From Edaphochlamys debaryana (taxonomy: Eukaryota; Chlorophyta; Chlorophyceae; Chlamydomonadales), in assembly GCA_016858145.1 (NCBI GenBank), contig JAEHOE010000194.1:62001-126000 (forward strand): 64,000 nt of DNA. Reading direction: 5' to 3'. Position 1 is the first letter of the stretch. Each line of letters starts with the position of its first letter. The position numbers and the translations under genes are program-made. The notes under the pieces are model-generated. The model had not been told where the DNA came from. It worked only from the letters and a program-made list of their open reading frames with translations, and did not search any database. Below are positions 23,501 to 34,840 of this stretch, one piece after another.

Positions 23501-24617
23501 CGGACCTGGCAACCATCAACCCCAAGGTGCGGGGGGCAAGTGACCTCTTAAACTGACCGAGGGGTGGCACTGTTTAGAGTCCGCGCCAAAGCTTCATCGG
23601 TCTGACCGCTGACCTCTCGCCCCTTCGCTGCGCCCCTGCTGCAGGCCGCGGAGGCACTCGCAGACCCGGCCGCCTACCCCAACCTCTTCCCGCACCTCAG
23701 CGAGGCGCTCACCGCCGAGAAGCTGCTGGGTGAGCACCCTACCTTGCCGCCTGTCCTCCTGTTCCTTCCTATCCGCACTACAGCTTTCCCTCGTCGTGAC
23801 AAGCTGTGCTACATCCGCTCTTAACCCTCCGTCGCGCTCCCCTTCGCCCGCACCCGAACCTTACCAGCAGCCGCGCACGTCGGCGAGCAGCGGACAGCGG
23901 ACAGCTACCTGGAGGCGGTGGCGGCCACGGCGTCGCTGATGGAGGGTGGCATTGAGGCGCTCATCGGGCGGCTGGGCGGCGTCAGCCTGGACGACGGCGA
24001 GGCGGAGGCCGAGGCGGAGGCGGAGGCCGAGCCGGGGGTTGAGGAGGAGGCCGAGGAGGAGGAGGAGGAGCCGATGGCGGAGGCACACGAGGAGGAGGAG
24101 GAGGCCGAGGTGGAGGTCGAGGAGCAGGAAGAGGAGGCGCCGCCGTCGCCGCCCAAGCCCGCGTCGCCGCCGCCCGCCGCGCCCGCGTCTCCGCCCAAGC
24201 CCGCGCCCCCGCCGCCCGCCCCCGCGCCGCCGCCGCCCGTGGAGGAGCCGGCGGCTGAGGAGGAGGAGGACGAGGACCCCTTCGGTGAGGCCGGGCTCCA
24301 GCGTCACCCCGGGATGCTGTTGATTCCCTTCATACCTCCCATCCCCGGGCGCTCTTTGGCCCGTGTGCAAACTTGTCAAGGCTTGTGCCGCTCTTGGTGC
24401 CGCTCTTGGTGACGAAACCCTTGCACCTTCGTGCACTCGCCAGGTGGCAGTCGGTGTTGATGCCGCTGACCTGTTCCCATGTGTGTGCCCTGGCCCGCTT
24501 TCCCCAGGTGACCCCGAGGGCGACGTCGACGACGGCGCCGCGGGCGCCGGTGCCGCGGGGGACGACATGGACGATGACTGGGGGCTCGACGGAGACGACA
24601 AGGAGGATGACGCGTGA
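17522..24617 (+). CDS. COPB2: Coatomer subunit beta-prime (COPI coat)
   Basis: A beta-prime COP subunit of the COPI coat, acting in Golgi-to-ER retrograde transport and binding dilysine cargo signals. Exons: 17522-17608, 17748-17809, 18182-18236, 18412-18578, 18692-18773, 18911-18961, 19090-19152, 19270-19351, 19567-19658, 19785-19844, 19971-20086, 20241-20280, 20389-20463, 20598-20748, 20884-21020, 21150-21260, 21385-21488, 21650-21725, 21864-22045, 22247-22358, 22498-22583, 22732-22841, 23062-23269, 23427-23526, 23645-23729, 23871-24284, 24508-24617. They sum to 1005 codons plus stop. The N-terminus has the family PLRLDIK and [14 protein letters not shown] signatures. WD repeats follow ([47 protein letters not shown]), then the second propeller and the alpha-solenoid. 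From about residue 875 there is an unusually long Glu- and Pro-rich tail ending in acidic [15 protein letters not shown]. The start is uncertain: family members begin MPLRLDIK, and AAAG just before CCGCTGCGG could be an acceptor, so a tiny first exon upstream is possible. Confidence 0.97.
18237..18411 (+). other. GC-AG intron in COPB2
   Basis: The exon ends GACCAG and the intron begins GCGAGT; the next exon starts ACGCTGGTC. Only this GC donor keeps the conserved [15 protein letters not shown] reading frame. The nearby GTGAAC, four bases further on, would shift the frame. CAG/GCGAGT fits the strong consensus expected of GC-AG introns. Confidence 0.88.
23865..23870 (+). other. NAGNAG tandem splice acceptor in COPB2
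   Basis: The intron ends in CAGCAG. Splicing at either AG keeps the frame and differs by a single Ala codon at the start of the exon that encodes the acidic tail. Which AG is used cannot be told from sequence. Confidence 0.6.
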
Positions 24618-25452
24618 GCTCTCGGATGACAGCGGCCATGAGGCAGCGTAGCGCAACAGGGCCTGCAGGCAGACGTTCGAGGGGCCGCAGGGAGTGGGCG
24701 CGCGGAGGGGGCTGGGATCGGGGCGTGCAGGCTCTGGCGGCCGAGGACTGACAAGTAGGAATAGCTGCATATGCTGTGGGGCGAGGGGCGGGGCCGTCCA
24801 GTGGGCATGTTCACCGAACCGAATGGGGGTCGAGGCACGTACCGGGCAAACGGGGCGAGCCGGAGCGAGTGAGGGCCGCGAGGGCAGGAGGGCTTCCCTA
24901 CGCGGGGGGCCTGCGATTAGGCAGCGCCCGTCTAGGGTCAGGAAGGAGCTGTTTAGGCGTGGTCGCGGCTGGCTCTGAAGAGCCGTGGCTAAAAGCAGGA
25001 AAGCTTCAAACCGAGCAGAGCTGCCACATGTAACGGCTGGCAGTGCCCTGAACGCTCTCGTGACAAGCTGGCGACTGCCCCGACAGCAGGCAATCTGCAG
25101 ATGAAACCTTCACAGAGTTGCTTGAAGGGCTCGGCCAGAGTACACAGAGTAAGGTGTGCTCATGGCGCCAGGCGGGGTCCGGGCGACGAGAGCGGGCAGG
25201 CTGTGGCACGGCTGCGCATAACCCTAGGACGCTGCAGACTCCGCGCCTTACCCGTGAGCATACGGTTGCACCTAGTTGGAGGGCAAGCCTCATAGCCTAG
25301 CTAGGTGCCGGTGCTTTGCTCGCCAAAATGTTGCGCTGAGGCCATGCCTACCTGCAGGCTGAGGCTGTGACCAGGGCAACACGCCTTTTACCTGGATACT
25401 TGAGGCCCTTGCGTAGGACTAATACTGGCTTAGCGAGCGTTGAACGGCCCAA
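24618..25452 (+). other. COPB2 3' region and promoter of the J-protein gene
   Basis: No gene is seen. The COPB2 3' UTR and the promoter of the next same-strand gene share this 835-bp gap. The left half is G-rich. Confidence 0.6.
25029..25033 (+). terminator. Candidate polyadenylation word TGTAA for COPB2
   Basis: TGTAA lies 412 nt past the COPB2 stop codon, a plausible 3' UTR length for a chlorophyte gene. Positional inference only. Confidence 0.45.
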
Positions 25453-28400
25453 ATGCAAGTTTGCTGGCCCCGGCGAGGGCCCAGCGTGGCTCTTGCTGCT
25501 TTCTTCGTGGCGCTGCTCTGCCTTGGTGCGAGGCTAGCTGATGGCCTCAACAAAGATCCATACAAGGTGCGTCCCCAGCAGATGGCGCGCCGCTGCACAC
25601 ATCGCGGCCAGGGACGCCAGTGTTGCCCGGTGCTATACCGACCTGTTGTCGGGAATCTGGGGGGCGAACGCAAGAGCTCTCAAGCGCTTGAGCTACCACG
25701 GGGTGCGCCGCTTCTTCGGCCCCGGCCGTCACGCCACCCCTCCCCGGAAGAGCAACTGCCTCCCCTCCGCCTCCCCGCTGCGGCCTCCCTCTCAATGCTA
25801 CAGGTGCTGGGCGTCAGTAAAGATGTGGATGATGCGGCGCTGAAGCGGGCGTACAAGAAGCTAGCGCTTAAGTGAGGCGTGAGGTTGGCTTGGCCGCTGT
25901 CACCCAGCGGCGTCACGCTGCAGCAGCGGAATGACCACATGCCTGGGCGCAGTAGAGGACAGACCTCAACTCCGTGCCTTTACAGAGCACAGCAATGGGG
26001 CGCTAGGATGGATGGCGCCAAGCCCGTGACACGATTGTGCCTAGGCCTGTGGCTTGGCCCCCGTTGCGTCTTAAGGCATGGTTCCCTTGCGCGCAGGTAC
26101 CATCCGGATAAGAACCCGGCAGGGCAAAGCAGATTCATCGAGATCCAGGTTGGTGGGGGCCTCCTGCGAGCATAGCTCTTCGTGGAGGCATGCTTCCTGC
26201 TTCCAGCAAGCGCCCCCGGCGAGCCTTTGGCTTTCTGCCAGAGCAGCTCACTGCTCTACATCGCCGCCCGCCCTCTTATGACCCCGCAGCAAGCCTATGA
26301 GATTCTTTCGGACCCGGAGAAGAAGCGCAACTACGACCTTGGCGGCAGCAGCGGCGGGGGTGGGGGTTACCACCACGGCGGGTTCCACTACCAGTACCAG
26401 GTGTGACCTCGGTGGAGCGGGAGGGTCAGATGGGGGCTTAGTAGAGGGGCGTGTCGCGCGCTGCTGGCTTTGGGGAAATCCGGTGTTTGGGGCTGCTGTT
26501 CCGTGTTCCTGTGCTGGCTGGGACTGTGCTGCTTGGGAAGGGAAGCAGGTGGAGAGGGAGAGGGGACTAGGGGAAGAGGCAGTGATGTTGCGCAAACCAC
26601 GGTCGCCAAGTTGTGTGTTGCTGAGGTCCCTCCTGCCTCCGCCTCCCCTTGCTTGCCCCCCTCTGCTGCGCAGAGTCGTAGGTGAGGGGTGAAGGGTGCC
26701 AGGGAATGCACGTGGGGACGTTTGGCCTTGGGTGCACAAAGCCAACGTCAGGAAACAGCATGCATCAAGCGGCCTGCGCATGACCGGCGCACCTGCGGCA
26801 CCGGCACGCTTTGCCCCCGTCACTCTCACCCGTCGGTGTTACCGTGTTTGCCCGCAGCTCCTTCCACGAGCAGCAGCAGCGGCAGTACCAGCAGGTGGGG
26901 CCACACGCACTCGCCTGGAGCTTTGGCTCGTGCCACACAATCCTCAAAGATCCGCTCTACGGACGTGCCCCCCTTTGCTGCCGTGCCTTTCTGGAACCCC
27001 CTTCCCCGCTCTCCGCAGTACCAACAGTACCAGCAGTCCCAGGTCAGTGGGACTGCGGCCCGGGGAGCTCGATGCAACCGGAAGCCTGCCCGGCTGTGGC
27101 GCCCACTGACGTGCTGCACCATTGCTGCGCCAATCATGATTTCCTCAGCTTTGGCCCCTGCCCCCGCCCTCACCCTCCTCCTGCCGCGTGCGCTTCCCGG
27201 ACCCCGCAGGAGCAGGCCTACGACCGCGCGCTGCCCTCCAACACCTCCTTCCTCACCGTCTCCAACTTCCGCAGCCTGGTGTTCCACGGAGGGCGGCCCT
27301 GGCTGGCCCTGGTGGGTCCCGTGCTCTGCAGGGGAAGGGGTTGATGAGTGCACCGCTCCGCCTCTCGCTCCTCCTGCACCCTCGGGACCAGGACCCGGTG
27401 GCCGCCCTGCCGTCCTGCCACCCATGCTGCCCTCCTCTCCTCCCCACCCCTACTCCACCATCCCTCCCCCAACAGATCTACTCGGAGCACTCCTCCACCT
27501 GCCGCGAGTTCTCCCCCACCTGGGAGGCGCTGTGGCGCTCGCTGGGAGGCACCGCCGCGGGCGCGGGTGCGCGCGACGGGGCGGTGGTCGGGCTGGGGCG
27601 CATCCACGTCCGGTACCAGCGATCGCTGGTCAGCTGGATCTCCAAGGTGCGTTGGCGTGCTTGCGCTGGGGAGGTGCTGGGAGGCGGTTTGGGGGAACGT
27701 CACGAGCCCTCCGGGCTGAGGCTCTGGGATGGCGTGTCATAGGAGGTCGTTGGCTGGGGGCTGGGATGTGCGTCGAGTTTGCGCATGTGTGGGCGCTAGG
27801 GGCGCAGCGTTTGAGCAAGCAGGTGCAGCTTCGGGCCTCGTGTGGTTTGATGGCACTGGGCACCGCCACCGGCAGACTTCCTGGAAAGTCAGTGGCCAGT
27901 GCACGCCTCTTGCATGCCCCTGTCATCCCGTACCGCTTTCCACCTGCCCGTGGCCCCGTGCAGGCCGACAGCCCCTTCTCCGGCGGAGGCATCAAAGAGG
28001 GGGACGTGCCGGTCATCGTGGCGGTGCCGTCGGGCTGCGGCGACCCCAACTGCTTCGTGTGGGTCGGCGGGCGTGGGGTGATATGTGCGGGAGGCATGGA
28101 GGAGGTCGGGACGATCGCACTAAGCGCAGCCCCTCTCGTGACCTCTGACCCCTTGGCGGCGTTGTGGCTCATGTGCGGCTGTTAGTACCGGTACGAGTGG
28201 CTATGGCCCCGCTCGTTTCCACGGCTCTGCAGGCGCTACAAGGGGCCGCTGCGGCTGTCGTCTCTGCAGGTGCGGGGGCGGGAGTGCGCCCGGGAGGATG
28301 CAACCACCGACCTCCACACATGCCCTGCGCAGGGCCCTGCCGTGCGCTGCTGCACATGCCAGCGGCCTTCCCTGGGTTGCCCTGTGGTGCTGACTTTCTC

Positions 28401-31400
28401 CGCCCTCACCCCGTGCCCCTTTCCTGTCCCCCGCAGGACTTTGTGGCTGAGCGGCTGCTGCATCTGCCGCGGGTGGTGCAACTGGAGCCGCCGGGGGTGG
28501 AGGCGTTCCTGCGGCGGGCCTCGCCGTTCAGGGTGGGGAGGGGCGGGAGTGCTGCAAGCCAGGAACGATGGGAAAGGGGCTTCCAGGGGGGCCTGACCCT
28601 TCCCATTGGGAAGCCCGCGTGACACACCACGCACGGGCGATGTTGAGAAGTGTGGGAGGGGTCCAGGGGCGCAGGCCGCGCAGCCTGCCGTCTGCGCCCG
28701 CCTTCCACCCTTCATCTGCAACCCCCCCACGCTACCCTCCCCCAGGTGGTCATGGTGGCGTTCGGGCGCGGCGGCGGCCACGGCTCCCTGGCGCTGCGGC
28801 TGCTGGCCTCGCGGCAGAAGGAGATGCTGACCGTGGTGCGGGCCCATGTGCAGGTGGGGCGGCGGGTGTGGATGGGCGGGTGGGTGAATGCGCGATAACC
28901 AGGTGGGGTGGAGCACGACGAAACCCCGCCCGGCCGGCGCCCCTCCCCCCTGCCCCGTTGCCCCGCAGGAGGGCTCCTCCGGCGCCACCTCCGCCTCCGC
29001 CTGGCGCAGCGCCCTCAACCTCTCCTCCTCCCCGTCGTACGGCACCCTGGTCTTCCTGCGGGGCCCGGGCACGCTGCCCCGCACGCTGCAGGTGCGGCAG
29101 TTGCTACGCAGCAGGGATCTTACGACAGCACAGGCTGTCTGGCCGTGCGGCGCGCTCGCCCATGCTCGATGCAAGCAGCCGCCTGCGTACCAAGCTCGGA
29201 GAGTTCACCCCCCTGTGCTGCTCGACCGCAACCGCCCCCTTCGCAGATGTCTGGCGGCAAGGGGGACATCCAGTCAGTGATTGACAGCGACAGCGGTGAG
29301 ACATCCGGCTCCCCCGTTCCTACAGCCTTTCTGCTTCTTTACGGCTCCGTGCCCCTCCTGCCCAGCCCTCCCCGCATCCTAAACACCAACTTTTCGTCCG
29401 CCCCCGTCTTCCTCCACCGCCCCCTCCGCCCGGCCCCCAGGCGTGCTGTGGCACGAGGTGCCCCCGCTGCGCCCCAACACGGGCGCCTCGCTGGGCTGCC
29501 TGTGGGGCCGCGCGGCGGCGGCATCGGGGCAGTCCATGATCGAGACCTGCGTGCTGGGTGAGCGGGCGGGGCGGGACGCGAGGGCGGAGCGGGCCGGGCG
29601 CGCACCGGCTCCGTGGCTGGACTTCTGTCATGCGCAGCCACACAGGATGCGCTCGCCCTAGCAGCAGTGCTCGCGGCAGGTCGATCGGAGTAGTAGGCTG
29701 CACCGTTTCTGTCTTGGGCCTGTGGTCGTGCCGCTGAGCGGGCGCTGTTGCCCGTTGCCGTGCAGCCATCGCGCGGCGAGGGCCGGCGCTGGAGGAGGCG
29801 AGGCGCAAGATGGCGGTGCTGGGGCGGCACCTGGCGGCGGCCGCGGCGCAGGTGGGGGGCTGGGCGGTACGGGGCCCGGCAGAGAGTGAGTAGAGAAGGG
29901 GCGCCTGGGGCCACGGCGGCTTCTTCTGGCCTGTACGCCTAGTCTACTCGACCCACAACGGCACAAGTGAACGTGACTTACCGTACCCTTCTTTCGCCCC
30001 CACCCTTTCGCCGCCACCCAGCGGGATCCCTCGGTCTCATCGGCCGCCACAGCCTACATGGTGGGTGGGCGGATGCAGTGGTGGTGGGCGCGGGAGGGGT
30101 GCGGAGCGTGCGGCGGCAGGTGTAGGTGCTGAAAGCTACCCGTGGTTGACCTTGCCAAAAGCCCTGCCATCCTGATCTACCCGCCTCTTCCCTCACTTGC
30201 GTCTCCTCCCTTCGTCCCCACCCGAACCCCTCAGGCCGGCAAGCTTCGCCTGGCCTTTGTTGAGGCCAATACGCAGCGCCAGGTAAGGCCGCCGGGCCTT
30301 CAGGCCCTGCCCGCAGTACTTCCCAACTCTTGCAGCCAGCCGTCCTGCTCTCATCTCCCGTTGCCACCCGCCTGTAAGGTGCACTCCAAGCCTCCACCCT
30401 GTTATGCCGCTCAGCCTGGCCAAACCACCAACCCCACTCTGACCCTCGCTCTCAGGTCTGCAAGGCCCTCCTGGGGGAGCCCAAGGCCATGCGCCGGAGC
30501 GCCTTCACGCCCCCGCCCGGGACCAACTCCGCGGGGCGGGCGGCGGCGGTGCAGGCGGCGCTGCTGGCGGCGGCGGCCAAGGTGAGGCGGGGCTTGGGCG
30601 CTGGTATGAGGCTAAGATACGCTCTTTCCTGCCATCCTGGCTTCAACCGTCGTGCCGTGCCTTGCCCCAACTGCTACTCGACCGCGACCGTGACGCATCC
30701 CCTCCGTCTCACCCTCCCCTCCGCAGTCGCCCGAGCTGGTCGAGGCCGTGTGCGGCCCCTCGCTGCCCGTGCGCCTGATGGACGGCGCCCGCACGCAGCT
30801 TGCGTCCGCGCTCAAATACGTAGGGTTTGAGCACATGTCCGCTGCCGTAAGGCCCAAGATGCCTTCAGCCGTACTCGTCATATTGAGGCCGACAGCCGAC
30901 GGGTCCAGCTGGTTCCGGGGCGGCGGCGCGCAGCACTCGCGTAACGGCCGGCGCGTGTTCCTGCATGCGGTCAACTCTGACTACGATATGGCGGCGGTCA
31001 ACGGTCAACGCGGATCCTCGGACAACGATCTGGGTCGGCTGATCGCGCCCTGGATCAACTCCATGCACGCCGACCCAGATCGCCAAATGCATGCGAGCAC
31101 GGCCTTCCCGCCCGCGCTGCAGCCGGATGAGGAGCCGGGCGTTATCGAGTATGTTGCCAGCAGGTGGGTTGCTCCGGTCCGCCGGCTTGCGCGCCCGCCT
31201 GGCCCTTCCCTACCCGCCGGCACCCCTCGGGCTTGGACCGTCTAGTATCTCTTTCCGCTCCCCTCCCCTGTTCCCTCCCTTCACCGCGTGTCCTTAGCTC
31301 GCACCCACCCGCCCGCCCAACCCGCACCCCCAGGGTCTACGAGCGCGGCACCCAGCTCCTGCACATGCTGCTGACAGTGGGCGGCTTCGCCTCCGAGGAC

Positions 31401-32270
31401 GGCAGCGAGGTGTCGGCCGAGTCGCAGCTGGTCAACGTGGCCGTGGTCCTGGCGGTGCTGGCGCTCATCCACTACGCGCTGTGGAGGTGGGGCGGCGGGG
31501 CGCGGGCTGAGCGGGGGGACTGTCACGCTCGTGGGCCGAGGAGGCATAGTGGTGGTGCTGGAGCCCTGCAGGCGGAGTGCGCTGGGGTACTCAAGGGTCG
31601 TACGTAAGCTCCAGCCCACCGTGACGTGCTGTCTGCGACCCCTGCGACCCCGACTCCCCGCAGACGGCCAGCGGGCGCTCCGCGGCCGCCGGCGAGCCTC
31701 CGCGAGGACGCGAGGCGGCGTGCGGAAGCGGCCCGTGCCGCTGCCCGCGCACACCCGGAGCGCCCCAGCGGCACGTCCCACCCGCCCTCTTCGGAAGGGC
31801 CAGATGACCCCTCCGCCGCCGCCCGGCGGGGTCGGTCGCCCTCGCCGTCGCCCGTGGTCAACCGCCGGGCGCTGTCACCGTCCTGGGCCCAGGGTCGGCG
31901 CGGGGAGGATGACGGGGACCGCCGGGAGGGCGTCAGCGATGACGTGGCAGGTGGCGGCGGCCACGTGGATGATGACGCGGACGCCTGCTTCCTGGGAGCC
32001 TGCGACGGTGATGAGGCCGGCAGCACGGAAGCCGAGGCGGAGGTGGCGGCGGGGGCGCGGCCGAGCGAGGGGAGGGCAGCGGGCCAGGGGCGGCGGGGGC
32101 GGAGTGGGCGGGGGGAACAGGAGGAGGAGGAGGAGGAGGGGGGCAAGGGGACAGGGTCCCCGGCGGAGGAGGACGGGGCGGGGGCGCAGGGCGATGGGAG
32201 GGTGAGTGACGATGGGTGGCAGCACGTGCAGGTGGGGGCAGTCAGGGGCGGCGGCAGCGGCGAGGACTGA
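25453..32270 (+). CDS. Membrane J-domain protein with thioredoxin-like region (DNAJC16-like)
   Basis: Exons: 25453-25566, 25804-25871, 26097-26148, 26290-26402, 26858-26894, 27019-27042, 27210-27311, 27476-27646, 27964-28058, 28233-28269, 28437-28532, 28746-28853, 28969-29091, 29247-29295, 29441-29557, 29766-29851, 30022-30060, 30235-30282, 30456-30581, 30727-31163, 31334-31486, 31664-32270. They total 933 codons plus stop. A hydrophobic signal peptide (residues about 1-30) precedes a J-domain (about 39-100) with the HPD motif at 63-65 that stimulates Hsp70 ATPase. Gly/His/Tyr and Gln-rich linkers follow. From about 137 a thioredoxin-like start (FLTVSNFRSLVF) has SSTC where a CxxC active site would lie, so redox activity is doubtful. 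One C-terminal membrane segment (about 712-731, VAVVLAVLALIHYALW) precedes a 200-residue Pro/Arg/acidic tail. By inference this is a lumenal ER J-protein with a cytosolic tail. The domain order resembles DNAJC16; orthology is not proven. The middle exons are less certain than the J-domain. Confidence 0.85.
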
Positions 32271-32465
32271 GGCGGCTGGTAGGGCCTTGCGCAGGCTGCC
32301 TCTGTGGCGGTGAGCGGGCGAAGGCGGTTGTAGGGGCTAGGGGCCCCCATCGGAAATGGGCTCCAGGTAATTTGATGTGCAGCGGGCCTGTGAGCGCTTT
32401 GACAAAGTCGTGATACTGTGAGGTATAGCTGCACAGTGGAAGCACCACTGCATGATTCGGGCCAC

Positions 32466-32590
32466 TGCTGATGCTCCTTGCGAAGCCCTGGTGGTTCTGA
32501 GCAGATTGGCAACGTCGGCTGACACAGCGTGCCGAGGACTGTCGACCATGCAGCAAGCCGAGACCAGGGCGTCACTCCACTGTCCGCCTC
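32466..32590. repeat. Dispersed repeat R2, copy 1 (uninterrupted)
   Basis: About 125 bp from TGCTGATGCTCCTTGCGAAG to TCACTCCACTGTCC aligns with 34533-34840. The two copies share CACAGCGTGCCGAGGAC and GCCGAGACCAGGGCG. This copy lacks the 188-bp insert found in the other. Confidence 0.85.
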
Positions 32591-33145
32591 GGTCGTCGGC
32601 CGGGTTCTTCGCGCACAGGGGTGCCTGTGCGCAGGGTCAAAGGTGCGTGGTCAACGTGGCGGTGGTGGTGGCGGGAGGACATGGACCAGGCAGAGCGGCC
32701 AGCCGCGGCCGCTGGGGCCGTGGCGACGAGAAGACGGTGCTGGCTGTCATTGGGCAGAGCGATGAGTTGCTGGGTGTTGGGCTTCGAACCGCATGGCTGA
32801 AGGGCGGTGTGGTTGGAGGCCGGGTGCCCGTGGATAACGTGTGTTATCATAGACAACGGGGCGAAGTGCCGCGGAGTCGTGGCATCGGATAACGTGGGTG
32901 CCCAGTGCCCAGGTGTGTGACGAGGGCCGCCGCGGGTCTCGCTGCACTGCTCAACGTTCACGAGGGCCCAACCCTCCGTCCTCCCGCTCGCTTGGGCAGC
33001 GGCACACCGGGCCTACAGCTTCCGGGCTTGGGCTCAAGCACCGCATGGCATGTGTTTGTCTAGACAACGGGGCGTAGTGCCGCGGTGTCTGGCGTACGGT
33101 GCATTGTTGGTCAGGCAGCAGGCACACCCCTGGCCACCCTTCTCC

Positions 33146-33640
33146 CGTCACTCACAGGTCTGTATACGTATGGTTTGCACGGGGCGGGACCGCTTGCGAG
33201 CCGCCGGAGAGCTCACAGACATGTCGCCAATAATCGCTCAAGACCCATACGGTAACATGCGAGCGCGCTGGGCTACTTGCACACCTCACTCTTATCTCCT
33301 GCTTTGCCACGGCCGTGAGGTGACTGGCGGTCCGGAGCCAAGCGTGCCATCGTGCTCTGCGCTGCATAGCGCTTTGCTTAAACCCCTGGCCAGGCGAGTA
33401 GGCACTAGGCAGGAGTCAGGTGCGCAGAACACCAGGACCAAGTAAACGCCTGTGTTAACTTAACCCCGGCGGTGACCCCTCACCCCTGATCCTTCCGTCA
33501 CCTACAGGTCTGTACACGTGTGGTTCGATCGGGTGGGGATACCTTGCGAGCCGCCCTGAGCGTCAACTCAGCCGCCGGCACAGCAAACAGCCAGCAGCAC
33601 GTGCGTGCTGCGGCCCGACAGCGTCATGTCGCCGGTAACC
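33146..33640. repeat. Diverged direct repeat pair
   Basis: CCGTCACTCACAGGTCTGTA near 33148 and CCGTCACCTACAGGTCTGTA near 33496 begin related stretches. In both, ACGTnTGGTT, then CTTGCGAGCCGCC and later a CATGTCGCC word follow. Spacing is about 350 bp. Divergence is high. Confidence 0.6.
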
Positions 33641-34532
33641 GCCTATTCTCCACGACCCAGGAGGTGAAAGGCGCACTACGTGCCATGGCACTCCTGGGCG
33701 GGACAGCTTTGCTCGTTGCTTACCTCGTCGCATCCGGCTGTTGGGCAAGACCCTGCTAGCGGCACGTTCAACCCCTGACCCCCCTGACCGCATCGTCTCC
33801 GGCCTGCCCCCGCTGGCCCCCGCTCCCCTGCCCCCGCTCCTAAGCCACGAGCCACAGCCCCGTGGGGTATCCGCTGCTATCTTGGGAGGTACTAGCAAGC
33901 TAATGAAGCAAGCGCTGATGTAAGTGCGTGCCGGGTTCCCGCTTCCGGGACCCGCACACTGGGCGACGGCTCGACGGCCGTTGTGCCGCACGATAGTGTG
34001 AGCTCGCAAAACTCAACACGCTGCAGAAGTGTGCACTAAGCTGTATGCATTCGTGCCCCACGGAAGCAGCGGCGACACCCGACTGACCTGACGAGACCCC
34101 TCGCGACAGCCTCGCACTCGGTCCCGGGATGCCGGGACGTAGGAAACTGCCCAAGCCAACAGCAAAGTGTAAGCTGCCGTTATATATATTGCCACTGGAC
34201 AGGCTGGCCGCGGCCTCCGCATCGCACCCCGGGTCAGGAGGATCCCAAGCAAGGCCAGGAAGATTGGCCAGGAACACTCATAGAGCTTGCCCCAGCTTCT
34301 ACACATAAGAGAGCTCTTCTTCGCCCGGGCCCTGGTTGCAACAGCCCCCCACTTGTCTTACGAACTGCCATCCTCGCGCGGTCACTTCTCCCGTGAACAG
34401 CACCCTATCCCCGCGTATCTCCTCAGCACGCACAAGTGAAGCGTATCAGACCCTCGGCGTCCCGGGTCTGCTGCCGACACAGGCTTTGGTTTCACTATTC
34501 CGTGCGGTCACCAGGGTGCAGCCTCGGCCCGC

Positions 34533-34840
34533 TGCTGATGCTCCTTGCGAAGCCCTGGTGGTTTTGAGTATATTGATAACGCCGGCGGACACAGCGTGCC
34601 GAGGACGTCGACCATGCAGGCCGAGACCAGGGCGACCGGCAGCTGTCACAGGTACGCTGCACGCCCGGAGGCAGCGCTGTGCTAGCAGGCTGTGACTCCT
34701 CGCGCTTGCTAGCCACCCGAGGAACGGAGCGCGATGCGGACTTCCCCAAGTAACCCGTTCCGTATGTCGCCGCTATGCATAGATATGACCGCGAGCTGGA
34801 CATTTGCATGGGTTACGCAGCGTCACTCCACTGTCCGTCT
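34533..34840. repeat. Dispersed repeat R2, copy 2 (split by a 188-bp insert)
   Basis: The R2 sequence is interrupted after CCAGGGCG at 34634 and resumes at TCACTCCACTGTCC at 34823. The inserted 188 bp (34635-34822) has no counterpart in copy 1. It is flanked by a possible 2-3 bp GCG/CG duplication and has no coding signal. Confidence 0.8.

Noticed and set aside
26689..28185. 498-codon open frame on the plus strand
   Set aside because: It runs through introns and in other frames over exons of the J-protein gene; its peptide has no family signature, whereas the spliced model fits in phase.
32787..32800. Possible tRNA on the minus strand (GGTTCGAA word)
   Set aside because: No pairing acceptor or anticodon stems could be drawn around it.
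34336..34695. Open frames in repeat R2 as part of a transposon protein
   Set aside because: The two R2 copies share a short peptide pattern, but both frames are brief and lack any transposase or reverse-transcriptase motif.
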